Notes under the pieces: model-generated
Database searches by the model: none
The model's input: only the letters and a program-made list of their open reading frames with translations
What the model was told of the DNA's origin: nothing
Shown here: positions 9,175 through 17,504 of the stretch, in pieces
Position numbering within the stretch: position 1 is the first letter of the stretch
Layout: each line of letters begins with the position of its first letter
Program-made: the position numbers and the translations under genes
Assembly: GCA_024644745.1 (NCBI GenBank)
Contig: JAHEHF010000012.1
Location: 1 to 50,984 of the forward strand
Reading direction: 5' to 3'
Length of the DNA: 50,984 nucleotides
From: Flavobacteriaceae bacterium
GTDB taxonomy: Bacteria; Bacteroidota; Bacteroidia; Flavobacteriales; Flavobacteriaceae

Positions 9175-9182
9175 TATTTTTG
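9175..9182 (+). promoter_or_regulatory. -7 promoter box for cysH
   Basis: TATTTTTG matches TAnnTTTG and lies 25 nt before the ATG at 9208. A TTG at 9159-9161 is only 13 nt upstream, shorter than the usual -33 spacing, so only the -7 part is convincing. Confidence 0.4.
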
Positions 9183-9207
9183 GCACTTCATTACAGCCAC
9201 TTCGTTA

Positions 9208-9882
9208 ATGATCTCAACCTTAAGGCAATCGGGAATTGAAAATTTAAATCAGCGCTACAGCCAGCTGGATGTTTACAGCAGGGTTGAACAGTTGTACAAA
9301 GATTTTGATGCCGAAGATATCATGATCACTTCTGCTTTTGCAGCAACTTCTGCCTTTTTACTGAAGGTCTTTTCTGACATCAATAAAGATCAGGTCATTT
9401 ATTTCATTGATACGGGATATCATTTTAAAGAGACCCTGATCTATAAAGATTACCTGATCAATTTATATGATCTGAACGTGATCGACATCAAAGCCGAACA
9501 AAAGGAATTTGAATTGTCAAAAACAAAGAAACTCTGGAAAAACAGTCCAAACAGGTGCTGCCATATCAATAAGGTCAAACCTTTAGACTTGATCAAAAAG
9601 GAGTATAAAATTTGGGTCTCAGGTTTGATGAAATGGCAAAGTGATCATCGAAAAACACTGAACATTTTTGAAGAAAACAAATCCATCATCAAATTTTATC
9701 CCCTGCTCGACATAGATAGGGCAGCGCGGGATCAATTCATCATTGATCATCATTTGCCTTTTCACCCCCTAAAATTTAAAGGATATTCCTCTATCGGCTG
9801 CTTGCATTGCACAGTGCCTGGTGAAGATCGAAAGGGGAGGTGGAACAATTCCCCTAAAACAGAATGTGGCCTGCACCTCTAG
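9208..9882 (+). CDS. cysH: Phosphoadenylyl/adenylyl-sulfate reductase, 4Fe-4S type
   Basis: CysH reduces activated sulfate (APS or PAPS) to sulfite in assimilatory sulfur metabolism. The 224-residue protein has an adenine-nucleotide alpha-hydrolase core (ITSAFAATSAFLLKVFSDI), then Cys117-Cys118 and Cys198-x-x-Cys201. Those four cysteines are the signature of the 4Fe-4S cluster-bearing, usually APS-preferring branch. The C-terminal catalytic cysteine motif ECGLH (Cys220) is intact. No cysD, cysN, sulfite reductase or siroheme gene lies nearby in this window. The start is ATG 9208. Confidence 0.92.
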   Translation: MISTLRQSGIENLNQRYSQLDVYSRVEQLYKDFDAEDIMITSAFAATSAFLLKVFSDINKDQVIYFIDTGYHFKETLIYKDYLINLYDLNVIDIKAEQKEFELSKTKKLWKNSPNRCCHINKVKPLDLIKKEYKIWVSGLMKWQSDHRKTLNIFEENKSIIKFYPLLDIDRAARDQFIIDHHLPFHPLKFKGYSSIGCLHCTVPGEDRKGRWNNSPKTECGLHL

Positions 9883-10038
9883 GCAATTTTCCCATCTTTC
9901 TTGGTCGTTATTCCCTGCGGTTCAAAGCGCCTGTCCTTCAAATTGCTCTATTCCCTCTCTACACGGATGGCCTGTAAAATTCTTTTTGATCTCCATCGTA
10001 AATCATAATCACGCGCTTCCATATTCTTTTTAAAATTA

Positions 10039-10046
10039 TATCTTTG
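10039..10046 (+). promoter_or_regulatory. -7 promoter box for mutS
   Basis: TATCTTTG is a perfect match to TAnnTTTG and lies 57 nt before the TTG start at 10104, inside the 221-bp cysH-mutS gap. No other convincing element was seen in that gap. Confidence 0.5.
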
Positions 10047-10103
10047 TTCCCCTGTCTCCTATTTGAGAACAAATAGACATTTAACAAAAATAAATCCTGA
10101 AAA

Positions 10104-12713
10104 TTGGCGAAAGCAAAAGTGAAAAAAGTTACTCCTTTGATGTTGCAGTACAACAATATCAAAACAAAGTATCCTGACGCCATGCTTCTATTCAGGGTTG
10201 GTGACTTTTATGAGACTTTTGGTGACGATGCAAAAAAGGCTGCCAAAATCCTGGGTATCGTCCTGACGAAAAGGGGCGCCGGCTCTGAAGGCGAAACAGC
10301 ACTTGCCGGTTTTCCACATCATTCCCTGAATACCTACCTTCCAAAATTGGTAAAAGCCGGCCTCAGGGTTGCCATTTGCGACCAGCTGGAAGATCCCAAA
10401 CTCACGAAAAAAATTGTTAAAAGAGGCGTTACTGAATTGGTAACTCCCGGAGTATCATTGAATGATGAGGTTTTACAGTCTAAAAAAAACAATTTTCTTG
10501 CTGCAGTTTATTTTGGGAAAAAAAATATTGGTATTTCCTTTTTGGATATTTCAACCGGTGAATTCATTACTTCACAGGGCGATCGTGAATACATTGACAA
10601 ATTGCTGCAAAACTTCGGTCCGAGTGAAGTCCTGATTCAAAAAAATCTGAAAAATACCTTTCCGGAACATTTCGGAACAAGGTTTTATACCTTCCCCCTT
10701 GAAGACTGGGTTTTTCAAAAAGATGCCTCCATGGAGATCCTTCTTCAGCATTTTAAAGTGATTTCACTGAAAGGATTTGGAATTGATGACCTTGCGGAAG
10801 GTATTGTGTCTGCCGGGGCTGTGATGCATTATCTTTCAGAGACACAACATCATAAATTAGAACATATATCGAGTATCCAGCGTTTGATTGAGGGTGACTA
10901 TGTCTGGATGGACCGATTCACGATCCGAAACCTGGAATTGTACACCTCATCGGCTTCAGGTGCGGTTACCTTATTAGATGTGATCGACAGCACCATTTCT
11001 CCAATGGGAGGCAGGTTGCTTAAAAGATGGCTCGCACTGCCTTTAAAGAATATTGAAGCCATTAAAAACCGGCATGAGATCGTCAAATTCTACATTCAGA
11101 ATGACACCTACCTGCAGGGTCAAAACGATCAGATTGATCAGATAAGTGACCTGGAGCGCCTCATCTCAAAAGTAGCAACAGGAAAGATCAATCCGCGGGA
11201 GGTAGTGCTCCTTAAAAATTCACTCAAGGCCATTGTCCCGATCAGGGAGCAGACCCAAAACAGCAACAACAATTCTCTTGCGCAACTCGGCAAAGGGCTG
11301 GACGTATGCCAGACACTCATAGACAGGATTTCTGAAACCCTGGAAGACGAAGCGCCTGTGAACCTGAACAAAGGAAAAGTGATCAGGGAGGGGGTACATT
11401 CAACCTTGGATGAACTGAGACATATTTCAAATTCCGGAAAAGCCTACCTCGACCATATCGTCTCAAGGGAAATAGAGCGAACACAGATTTCAAGTCTGAA
11501 AATTGCCTTTAATAATGTTTTTGGTTACTATATAGAAGTCCGGAATACCCATAAAGATAAAGTTCCGGAAGACTGGATCAGAAAACAAACCCTTGTATCT
11601 GCAGAGCGCTACATCACTGAAGAATTAAAAGAATATGAATCGAAAATTCTCGGAGCGCAGGAAAAAATTGCAAGCATAGAACAAGAGCTTTATCACGACC
11701 TGCTTGAGTTCATTCTTCCTTTTATACAGAAGATTCAAAAAAACGCAAAAATTGTAGCCCAGCTGGATTGTCTCGGTTCTTTCGCTAAAATCGCCGTCCG
11801 AAATAATTATGTCAGACCCGTCATGGATGACTCCACTCTGATAGAAATTAACAACGGCAGGCATCCTGTAATTGAGATTCAATTGCCGCCCGGAGAAGAA
11901 TATATCGCCAATGATGTTGTTTTGAACCGAAAGCAGCAGCAGATCATTATGATTACCGGGCCCAACATGAGCGGTAAATCAGCCATTTTAAGGCAGACGG
12001 CACTAATCGTCCTGATGGCTCAGATCGGATCTTATGTGCCTGCTCAGAATGCCAGATTGGGTATTGTTGACAAGATATTCACGAGGGTCGGCGCCAGTGA
12101 TAACATTTCAATGGGCGAATCAACTTTCATGGTCGAGATGAATGAAACCGCAAATATTCTGAACAATCTGACCCAAAGAAGTCTCATTCTTCTCGATGAA
12201 ATTGGCCGTGGTACAAGTACTTATGACGGTATTTCCATTGCATGGGCCATTGCAGAATACCTGCATGAACATCCTACAAGGGCCAAAACCCTTTTTGCCA
12301 CGCATTACCATGAGCTGAATGACATGAGTGAAACTTTTGAAAGAATTAAAAACTTCAATGTTTCGGTGAAAGAACTTAAAGACAATGTCATTTTTATCAG
12401 GAAACTCGTTCCCGGCGGCAGCAAACACAGTTTCGGAATTCATGTAGCCAAACTGGCGGGAATGCCAACACCTGTTTTGCACAGAGCCAACAAAATGTTA
12501 TCCCGTCTGGAACAAAGCCACGCTTCAGAAGACATTCAGGCCAAATTAAAATCGGCTGCCGAAAAAGATATCCAATTGAGTTTTATTAATCTTGACGATC
12601 CTTTGCTCGAGGAGATCAAAGAAGAGATTCTAAGTACGGATATCGATACCTTGACTCCAATAGAGGCGCTTATGAAACTCAATGAGATCAAAAGGTTGCT
12701 GATCAAGAAATAA
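10104..12713 (+). CDS. mutS: DNA mismatch repair ATPase MutS
   Basis: A full-length (869 residues) MutS that recognises base mismatches and starts methyl-independent repair. The mismatch-wedge motif Phe35-Tyr36-Glu37 sits in the N-terminal domain (VGDFYETFGDDA). Core and clamp domains follow, and the ATPase domain has Walker A GPNMSGKS (619-626), Walker B LLDEIGRGTS and the FATHYHEL motif. The start is a TTG; the conserved N-terminus (AKAKVKKVTPLMLQYNNIK) begins right after it, and no better ATG is available. It is transcribed alone; mutL is not in the window. Confidence 0.97.
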   Translation: MAKAKVKKVTPLMLQYNNIKTKYPDAMLLFRVGDFYETFGDDAKKAAKILGIVLTKRGAGSEGETALAGFPHHSLNTYLPKLVKAGLRVAICDQLEDPKLTKKIVKRGVTELVTPGVSLNDEVLQSKKNNFLAAVYFGKKNIGISFLDISTGEFITSQGDREYIDKLLQNFGPSEVLIQKNLKNTFPEHFGTRFYTFPLEDWVFQKDASMEILLQHFKVISLKGFGIDDLAEGIVSAGAVMHYLSETQHHKLEHISSIQRLIEGDYVWMDRFTIRNLELYTSSASGAVTLLDVIDSTISPMGGRLLKRWLALPLKNIEAIKNRHEIVKFYIQNDTYLQGQNDQIDQISDLERLISKVATGKINPREVVLLKNSLKAIVPIREQTQNSNNNSLAQLGKGLDVCQTLIDRISETLEDEAPVNLNKGKVIREGVHSTLDELRHISNSGKAYLDHIVSREIERTQISSLKIAFNNVFGYYIEVRNTHKDKVPEDWIRKQTLVSAERYITEELKEYESKILGAQEKIASIEQELYHDLLEFILPFIQKIQKNAKIVAQLDCLGSFAKIAVRNNYVRPVMDDSTLIEINNGRHPVIEIQLPPGEEYIANDVVLNRKQQQIIMITGPNMSGKSAILRQTALIVLMAQIGSYVPAQNARLGIVDKIFTRVGASDNISMGESTFMVEMNETANILNNLTQRSLILLDEIGRGTSTYDGISIAWAIAEYLHEHPTRAKTLFATHYHELNDMSETFERIKNFNVSVKELKDNVIFIRKLVPGGSKHSFGIHVAKLAGMPTPVLHRANKMLSRLEQSHASEDIQAKLKSAAEKDIQLSFINLDDPLLEEIKEEILSTDIDTLTPIEALMKLNEIKRLLIKK

Positions 12714-12779
12714 GCAGGGCTTGAATGACTTCATCTTGTTAGGGTCTTTTTGATTAACTTGTGGTCAAAACCAAATCCT

Positions 12780-14516
12780 ATGAAACCATTTTATCTGTTG
12801 CTCATTCCCTGTTTCCTTTTATTTTACAATTGTAAGAATCCTTCTGAAAAGTCCTCGACGGCAAAGGTATCTGTTTCATTTTCAGAGGGGCTTGCCGATC
12901 AGGGTATCGATGGAAGGCTTTTATTGATGTTCTCAAACGATGATAAAAAAGAGCCCAGGTTTCAGATCAATGATGGTCTGAATTCACAATTGATCTTCGG
13001 TATAAATGTCGATGGTATGGCGGCAGGTCAGGAGGTCCTTTTTGATGATCGTGTTTTCGGTCATCCTCTTAACAGCATTTCCGAGATCAAACAGGGGGAA
13101 TACTATGTGCAGGCCCTTTTGCACGTTTATGAAACCTTTGATCTGGCCACCGGTCATACGGTCAAACTTCCGATGGATAACGGAGAAGGCCAGAAATGGA
13201 ATCAGTCTCCCGGAAACATCTACAGCAAACCCATTAAAATAAACATAGGTAAGAATGGTCTTCAGGACCTGAGCCTTGTGATGGACCAGGTTATTCCCGA
13301 GATCAAAGCCCCTGAAGACACCGAATGGATCAAACATATCAGATTCAAATCAGAAAAATTATCCGCATTCTGGGGAAGAGATATGTATCTGGGTGCACAT
13401 ATTCTCCTGCCCAAAGGCTTTGACGAGCATCCTGAAGCCAAATACCCTTTAATGATCTTCCACGGTCATTTCCCTTCAGATTTTGGTGGCTTCAGAACCA
13501 CACCACCTGACGAGGATCTGGAACCGGATTATTCCAGCCGGTTTAAAGTGGAAGGTTATAATATCATTCAGCAACAGGAAGCCTATGATTTCTACAAAAG
13601 ATGGAATGAACCGGATTTCCCAAGGTTTCTGATTATTGAAATTCAACATCCCACGCCCTACTATGACGATTCTTATGCCGTCAATTCTGCCAGTCAGGGG
13701 CCATACGGGGATGCCATTACCCACGAACTGATCCCGTATATTGAATCGCGGTTCAGGGGTCTGGGTGAAGGCTGGTCAAGATTTCTTTACGGAGGTTCGA
13801 CCGGTGGCTGGGAAGCTCTGGCAGTTCAGGTGAAATATCCGGATCAGTACAATGGATGCTTTGCCGCCTGCCCCGATCCGATAGATTTCAGAAGTTATTG
13901 CCTCACCAATATTTATGAAGATGAAAACGCCTATTATTACGATAGTGATTATAAAAAAATAGAAGTTCCTTCGCACAGAGATTATCTGGGTCAGGTTACT
14001 TCAACAGTCAAACAATCGAACCATCTTGAGCTTGTATTGGGAGATAAATCAAGATCTGGGCAACAATGGGATATCTGGGAAGCTACCTATTCTCCTATGG
14101 GAAAGGATGGTTACCCTCAAAGAATCTGGGACAAATACACGGGAGAGATCGATCACAATGTTGCCGCTTACTGGAAAGAAAATTACGACCTCAGGCACAT
14201 TATGGAACGTGACTGGGAGAAATTGGGCCCTAAATTGAAAGGTAAAATTCATATTTACTGTGGAGATATGGACAATTATTATCTCAACAACGCGGTATAC
14301 CGCATGGAAGATTTTCTGGAAAACACAAGTGATCCTTATTACGATGGAGAAATAGATTACGGAGATCGGGCAGAGCACTGCTGGAATGGGGATCAGGAAA
14401 ATCCTAATCATATTTCCAGGCTGCGCTACAATACCATGTATGTTCCAAAGATCATGAAGAGAATCATGGCTTCTGCGCCTGAAAATGCTGATCTGACAAG
14501 CTGGAGATATAAATAA
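12780..14516 (+). CDS. Secreted lipoprotein with esterase-type alpha/beta-hydrolase fold
   Basis: A 578-residue lipoprotein: the signal peptide ends in a lipobox (LLFYNC). The first 190 residues are beta-rich and unassigned. A large alpha/beta-hydrolase domain of the putative-esterase (Esterase D/feruloyl-esterase-like) type follows. Landmarks are LPLMIFHGHFPSDF-like oxyanion strands, the nucleophile elbow GGSTGGWEA (Ser near residue 339) and a late DRAEHCWNGD segment that could give the catalytic His. I chose ATG 12780 because it places the signal peptide at the N-terminus; an upstream TTG would add ten residues. The substrate is unknown; carbohydrate esters or peptides are both possible. 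Confidence 0.75.
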   Translation: MKPFYLLLIPCFLLFYNCKNPSEKSSTAKVSVSFSEGLADQGIDGRLLLMFSNDDKKEPRFQINDGLNSQLIFGINVDGMAAGQEVLFDDRVFGHPLNSISEIKQGEYYVQALLHVYETFDLATGHTVKLPMDNGEGQKWNQSPGNIYSKPIKINIGKNGLQDLSLVMDQVIPEIKAPEDTEWIKHIRFKSEKLSAFWGRDMYLGAHILLPKGFDEHPEAKYPLMIFHGHFPSDFGGFRTTPPDEDLEPDYSSRFKVEGYNIIQQQEAYDFYKRWNEPDFPRFLIIEIQHPTPYYDDSYAVNSASQGPYGDAITHELIPYIESRFRGLGEGWSRFLYGGSTGGWEALAVQVKYPDQYNGCFAACPDPIDFRSYCLTNIYEDENAYYYDSDYKKIEVPSHRDYLGQVTSTVKQSNHLELVLGDKSRSGQQWDIWEATYSPMGKDGYPQRIWDKYTGEIDHNVAAYWKENYDLRHIMERDWEKLGPKLKGKIHIYCGDMDNYYLNNAVYRMEDFLENTSDPYYDGEIDYGDRAEHCWNGDQENPNHISRLRYNTMYVPKIMKRIMASAPENADLTSWRYK

Positions 14517-14567
14517 GAAAATTCAGGGTGATGTATATTTCGTTTCTCTTCCAATAAGTATTTATGC

Positions 14568-14575
14568 TATCTTTG
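14568..14575 (+). promoter_or_regulatory. -7 promoter box for tatA
   Basis: TATCTTTG is a perfect -7 match and lies 9 nt before the ATG at 14585, implying an almost leaderless mRNA. Confidence 0.5.
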
Positions 14576-14584
14576 TAAAATAAT

Positions 14585-14878
14585 ATGAAGAATATGTTTT
14601 TATTTATAAGCGGAGCGGAGATTTTTATCATTCTGGTTATTGTGGTCATGCTTTTTGGAGCAGACAAATTACCGGAATTGGCACGTGGACTCGGTAAAGG
14701 TATGCAGCAACTTAAAAATGCGACCAACGAGGTCAAGAAGGAAATTACTGACGGAGCCAAAAAGCAAGGCATTGACACGAATCTTGCAGACGATATTCAG
14801 AAGGAGGTTAAGAACATTAAGAACAAGGTAAAGGACAATATTGATGACCTTACCGGACCGATAAAAAGAAATTTATAA
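14585..14878 (+). CDS. tatA: Twin-arginine translocase subunit TatA/TatE
   Basis: A 97-residue protein with the TatA architecture: a short N-terminal membrane helix (IFIILVIVVMLFGADKLPEL), the conserved FGADKLPELARGLGKG hinge and amphipathic helix, then a charged tail. TatA oligomers form the pore that lets folded proteins cross the inner membrane. tatC is not in the window. The next gene begins one base after the stop, so tatA and the PAP2 gene are probably one unit. Confidence 0.93.
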   Translation: MKNMFLFISGAEIFIILVIVVMLFGADKLPELARGLGKGMQQLKNATNEVKKEITDGAKKQGIDTNLADDIQKEVKNIKNKVKDNIDDLTGPIKRNL

Positions 14879-14879
14879 C

Positions 14880-15476
14880 TTGATTTTTTTGGATAAAATT
14901 ATTGAGTACGATAAACAACTGTTGGTTTATCTGAATGGTTTGGGAACAGAAACATGGGACATGTTCTGGCTTTCAATCACTGATCAATTGAGTTGGATTC
15001 CGCTATACCTTCTCTTTTTTTATTTGATTTTCAAATCTTTCGGTTGGAAAAAAGGCCTGGCATTGCTCCTGTTGACGGCTGTTTTAATTACTTTTTCAGA
15101 CCAGTTTACCGTTTTTTTGAAAAACTATTTTGAAAGGCTTCGACCCAACAGGGACCCTCAAATCAATGAGATCATCAGAATATTAAAGAATAATTCCAGT
15201 TTCAGTTTTGTCTCGGGTCATGCCACAACCTCTATGGCAGTTAGCTTGTTTATGCACCTGAATCTTAAAAAATATTATTCTTATACCGCCTTCTTTTTCA
15301 TATGGCCCCTGCTCTTTTCGTACAGCAGGATGTATATCGGAGTGCATTTCCCCTTAGACGTTTTCTTTGGTGCCATACTGGGTATAGGGATAGGTTTTGC
15401 CTTTTATAAACTGAGTATTCCCCTTATGAATTGGGTGGATAACAGATTTAAACAAGCATCAGATTACAGCCTCTGA
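14880..15476 (+). CDS. PAP2 superfamily membrane phosphatase
   Basis: A lipid-phosphate phosphatase of about 198 residues with five or six membrane helices. All three PAP2 motifs are present: KNYFERLRPNR, the SGHATTS motif and SRMYIGVHFPLDV. Candidate substrates are undecaprenyl pyrophosphate, phosphatidic acid or lipid A phosphates; sequence alone does not decide. The start is TTG at 14880, with another TTG at 14889 giving almost the same protein. The 3' end overlaps the convergent acyl-transferase gene by 29 bp. Confidence 0.9.
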   Translation: MIFLDKIIEYDKQLLVYLNGLGTETWDMFWLSITDQLSWIPLYLLFFYLIFKSFGWKKGLALLLLTAVLITFSDQFTVFLKNYFERLRPNRDPQINEIIRILKNNSSFSFVSGHATTSMAVSLFMHLNLKKYYSYTAFFFIWPLLFSYSRMYIGVHFPLDVFFGAILGIGIGFAFYKLSIPLMNWVDNRFKQASDYSL

Positions 15477-16425
15477 TGTCTGAGTGATCAAACCTTCCCA
15501 GGATTTCAAAATAATTTTCATGAATCTTTCTGCCCAGATCCTGGGTGGCGATAAAGGAACAAGAATTGATGTTCGCAAGATCTATAATATTTATGCCTCC
15601 GGTTTTCCCTTCCGGCAATTTGGAAAAGGGGTCTTCAGGGTCCCTGGTAAAGACTTTCATCCATGGGGGTGTTTCAAAAATTCCTCCTCCTTTGGAATAG
15701 GCCTGTGACAACAATTCGGTCATCCCGTATTCTGAATGAATTGTTTCGGTGCCAAATCCTTCAGAAAGCAGGGCATGCAGTTCTTCTCTGACCAGCTCCT
15801 TTCTTCTCCCCTTCATTCCTCCGGTTTCCATAACAATTGTATTTTTAAGATGCATCTTCGTATCAGAAATCAAGTCAAGCAACGCATATGAAACACCGAT
15901 GAGCAGTACGTTTTTCTCCTTTTCATCAATTTCAACCAATTTTGCTTTCAGTTCTTCCAGGTTGTTCAAATAAAAACCGCTGTGCACGGAATTGCTTTTA
16001 CGGATCATGTGATCTACCATATAAATCAGTGAAGACCCTTTTCTTTCGAGGTATCCCGGAAGCAATGCCAGAATGGTATAATCTTCAATTTGGCCATAAA
16101 AGCGTTCGAAGCCTTTTGTAAAACTCTCCTCATAAAGGCTTAGATCAGTTACGAGATGCCGGCTCTGGGTTGTTCCGGTTGTGCCACTGCTCAAAAATGT
16201 CTCTGCAACCTCTTTGCCAGTGCTGACAATGTCATGAGACTTGAAAAATTCAATGGGTAAAAAAGGAATTTTATCAATGGAATCAATTCTGCTGAGATCT
16301 ATATTGAGATAATCAATAAATGCCCTGTAAGCTTTATTATTCAAAGATTGGTGTTCAAATATTTTCAAAGCAAGCATATCAAATTCATGCCGGTCCGCTA
16401 TGTTGAAAATCTCAGGGAGCCCCAT
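15448..16425 (-). CDS. LuxE/PaaK-like acyl-protein synthetase
   Basis: A 325-residue member of the ANL-related acyl-activating family that includes LuxE, the acyl-protein synthetase of bioluminescent bacteria. A phosphate-binding loop (FLSSGTTGTTQSRH, about residues 77-90) and the SEYGMTELLSQAY adenylate motif (about 240) are clear. No luxCD or luciferase genes are nearby, so bioluminescence is not implied; family members occur in Bacteroidota as stand-alone acyl transferases. The ATG at 16425 is preferred to a start at 16473 because a -7 box lies between them. It converges on the PAP2 gene with a 29-bp overlap. Confidence 0.82.
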   Translation of the reverse strand: MGLPEIFNIADRHEFDMLALKIFEHQSLNNKAYRAFIDYLNIDLSRIDSIDKIPFLPIEFFKSHDIVSTGKEVAETFLSSGTTGTTQSRHLVTDLSLYEESFTKGFERFYGQIEDYTILALLPGYLERKGSSLIYMVDHMIRKSNSVHSGFYLNNLEELKAKLVEIDEKEKNVLLIGVSYALLDLISDTKMHLKNTIVMETGGMKGRRKELVREELHALLSEGFGTETIHSEYGMTELLSQAYSKGGGIFETPPWMKVFTRDPEDPFSKLPEGKTGGINIIDLANINSCSFIATQDLGRKIHENYFEILGRFDHSDIRGCNLMLV

Positions 16426-16438
16426 ACTTATTTTTTTA

Positions 16439-16446
16439 CAAAAGTA
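16439..16446 (-). promoter_or_regulatory. -7 promoter box for the LuxE-like gene
   Basis: Read leftward this is TACTTTTG, a perfect -7 match, 13 nt before the ATG at 16425. A TTG lies about 14 to 18 nt further upstream (GCTAATTGGTTGCG). Confidence 0.5.
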
Positions 16447-16525
16447 GCCCTTTTTTACGCAACCAATTAGCATTTAGGTATCATTAAAAGTACCAATAAA
16501 TGTTATTTTTAAGAAAAAAACGGGT

Positions 16526-16978
16526 GTGAAAAGGATATTTTTTGTAATTTTTACCGCTATTTTAATCGTTTCATGTTCAGACGACGACAGTTCAAGTTTT
16601 CACTATGAATTGTTGCCCATTGAAGATGTAATGGTTCCGGAAGAATTTGAATACGGCAAAGTTTATGATTTGACTGTAAAATATATTGTTCCCGATGACT
16701 GTTATGTGAATGATGATGTCTTATATGAATACGATGACGATGCCAGGAATGTTGCTGTGATTTCACTTGTCCTGGAAGACATTGAATGTGAACCGCTGGA
16801 ACTGGAACAAGAGTTGACCTTTAAGGTACAGGCCTTGCAAACAAGCCCTTATACCTTCAGGTTCTGGCAAGGAGACGACGAAAATGGAAATCCGCTGTAT
16901 CATGTTGTGGTGGTGCCCGTAATGAATTTAACAGATCAAAATAAAAATGAGTTTAAAGCTACTCATACAAAAATGTAA
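16526..16978 (+). CDS. Small acidic lipoprotein of unknown function
   Basis: A 150-residue protein with a lipoprotein signal (IFFVIFTAILIVSC, Cys near residue 17) followed by a very acidic segment (SDDDSSS). The rest is beta-rich with a central acidic run (YEYDDDARN) and no catalytic motif that I recognise. The start is GTG at 16526. It overlaps the following sigma gene by 32 bp and is the first gene of a three-gene operon with the sigma factor and a barrel protein. It may be a surface or periplasmic sensor for that sigma system; this is inference. Confidence 0.7.
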   Translation: MKRIFFVIFTAILIVSCSDDDSSSFHYELLPIEDVMVPEEFEYGKVYDLTVKYIVPDDCYVNDDVLYEYDDDARNVAVISLVLEDIECEPLELEQELTFKVQALQTSPYTFRFWQGDDENGNPLYHVVVVPVMNLTDQNKNEFKATHTKM

Positions 16979-17489
16979 AAGCGGAGACATTGCCTCCCAG
17001 TCTGAGATTTACCATTTATTTGCGGGTAAGCTTTTTGCCATATGCCTTAAATATTCAAAAACACAACAGGAAGCTGAAGACAATCTCCAGGAAGCTTTTA
17101 TCACAATTTTTAAAAAAATCGATCAGTTTAAATTTAAAGGCTCCTTTGAGGGCTGGATGAAAAGAATTGTGATCAATACAGCACTGCAGACCTACAGGCA
17201 AAAAAAGGTCTTGAATCTGGTTGAGGAAAATTATCCTGATGAAGTTGAGGTAGATATAGATGAAAATTATATTTCCCTTGACTTTTTGTTAAAAATAATA
17301 CAGGAATTGCCCGAAAGATATAGAATGGTTTTCAATCTGTATGTCCTGGATGGTTATTCTCATAAAGAAATTGCGGAGTTATTGCATGTGGCTGAAGGAA
17401 CATCTAAATCAAACTTGTCAAGAGCGAGGTTGATTTTGAAAGATAAAATTGAATTAAGTCAACAACAAAAAAATGCCGGTCTGTTTTAA
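16947..17489 (+). CDS. ECF RNA polymerase sigma factor, RpoE-like
   Basis: A 180-residue sigma factor with clear region 2 (LFAICLKYSKTQQEAEDNLQ, GSFEGWMKRIVINTALQTYR) and region 4 (LPERYRMVFNLYVLDGYSHK, then EIAELLHVAEGTSKSNLSRA). It begins inside the end of the lipoprotein gene (32-bp overlap) and is followed after 15 bp by a membrane protein whose N-terminus looks like an anti-sigma domain. Its regulon cannot be inferred, but operon autoregulation is usual for this class. Confidence 0.93.
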   Translation: MSLKLLIQKCKSGDIASQSEIYHLFAGKLFAICLKYSKTQQEAEDNLQEAFITIFKKIDQFKFKGSFEGWMKRIVINTALQTYRQKKVLNLVEENYPDEVEVDIDENYISLDFLLKIIQELPERYRMVFNLYVLDGYSHKEIAELLHVAEGTSKSNLSRARLILKDKIELSQQQKNAGLF

Positions 17490-17504
17490 AAGATTGCGTT
17501 ATTC

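Noticed and set aside
9893-10030. A leftward frame with one in-frame TAG between cysH and mutS (possible gene remnant)
   Set aside because: At 45 codons and with no similarity that I recognise it is too short to separate from chance.
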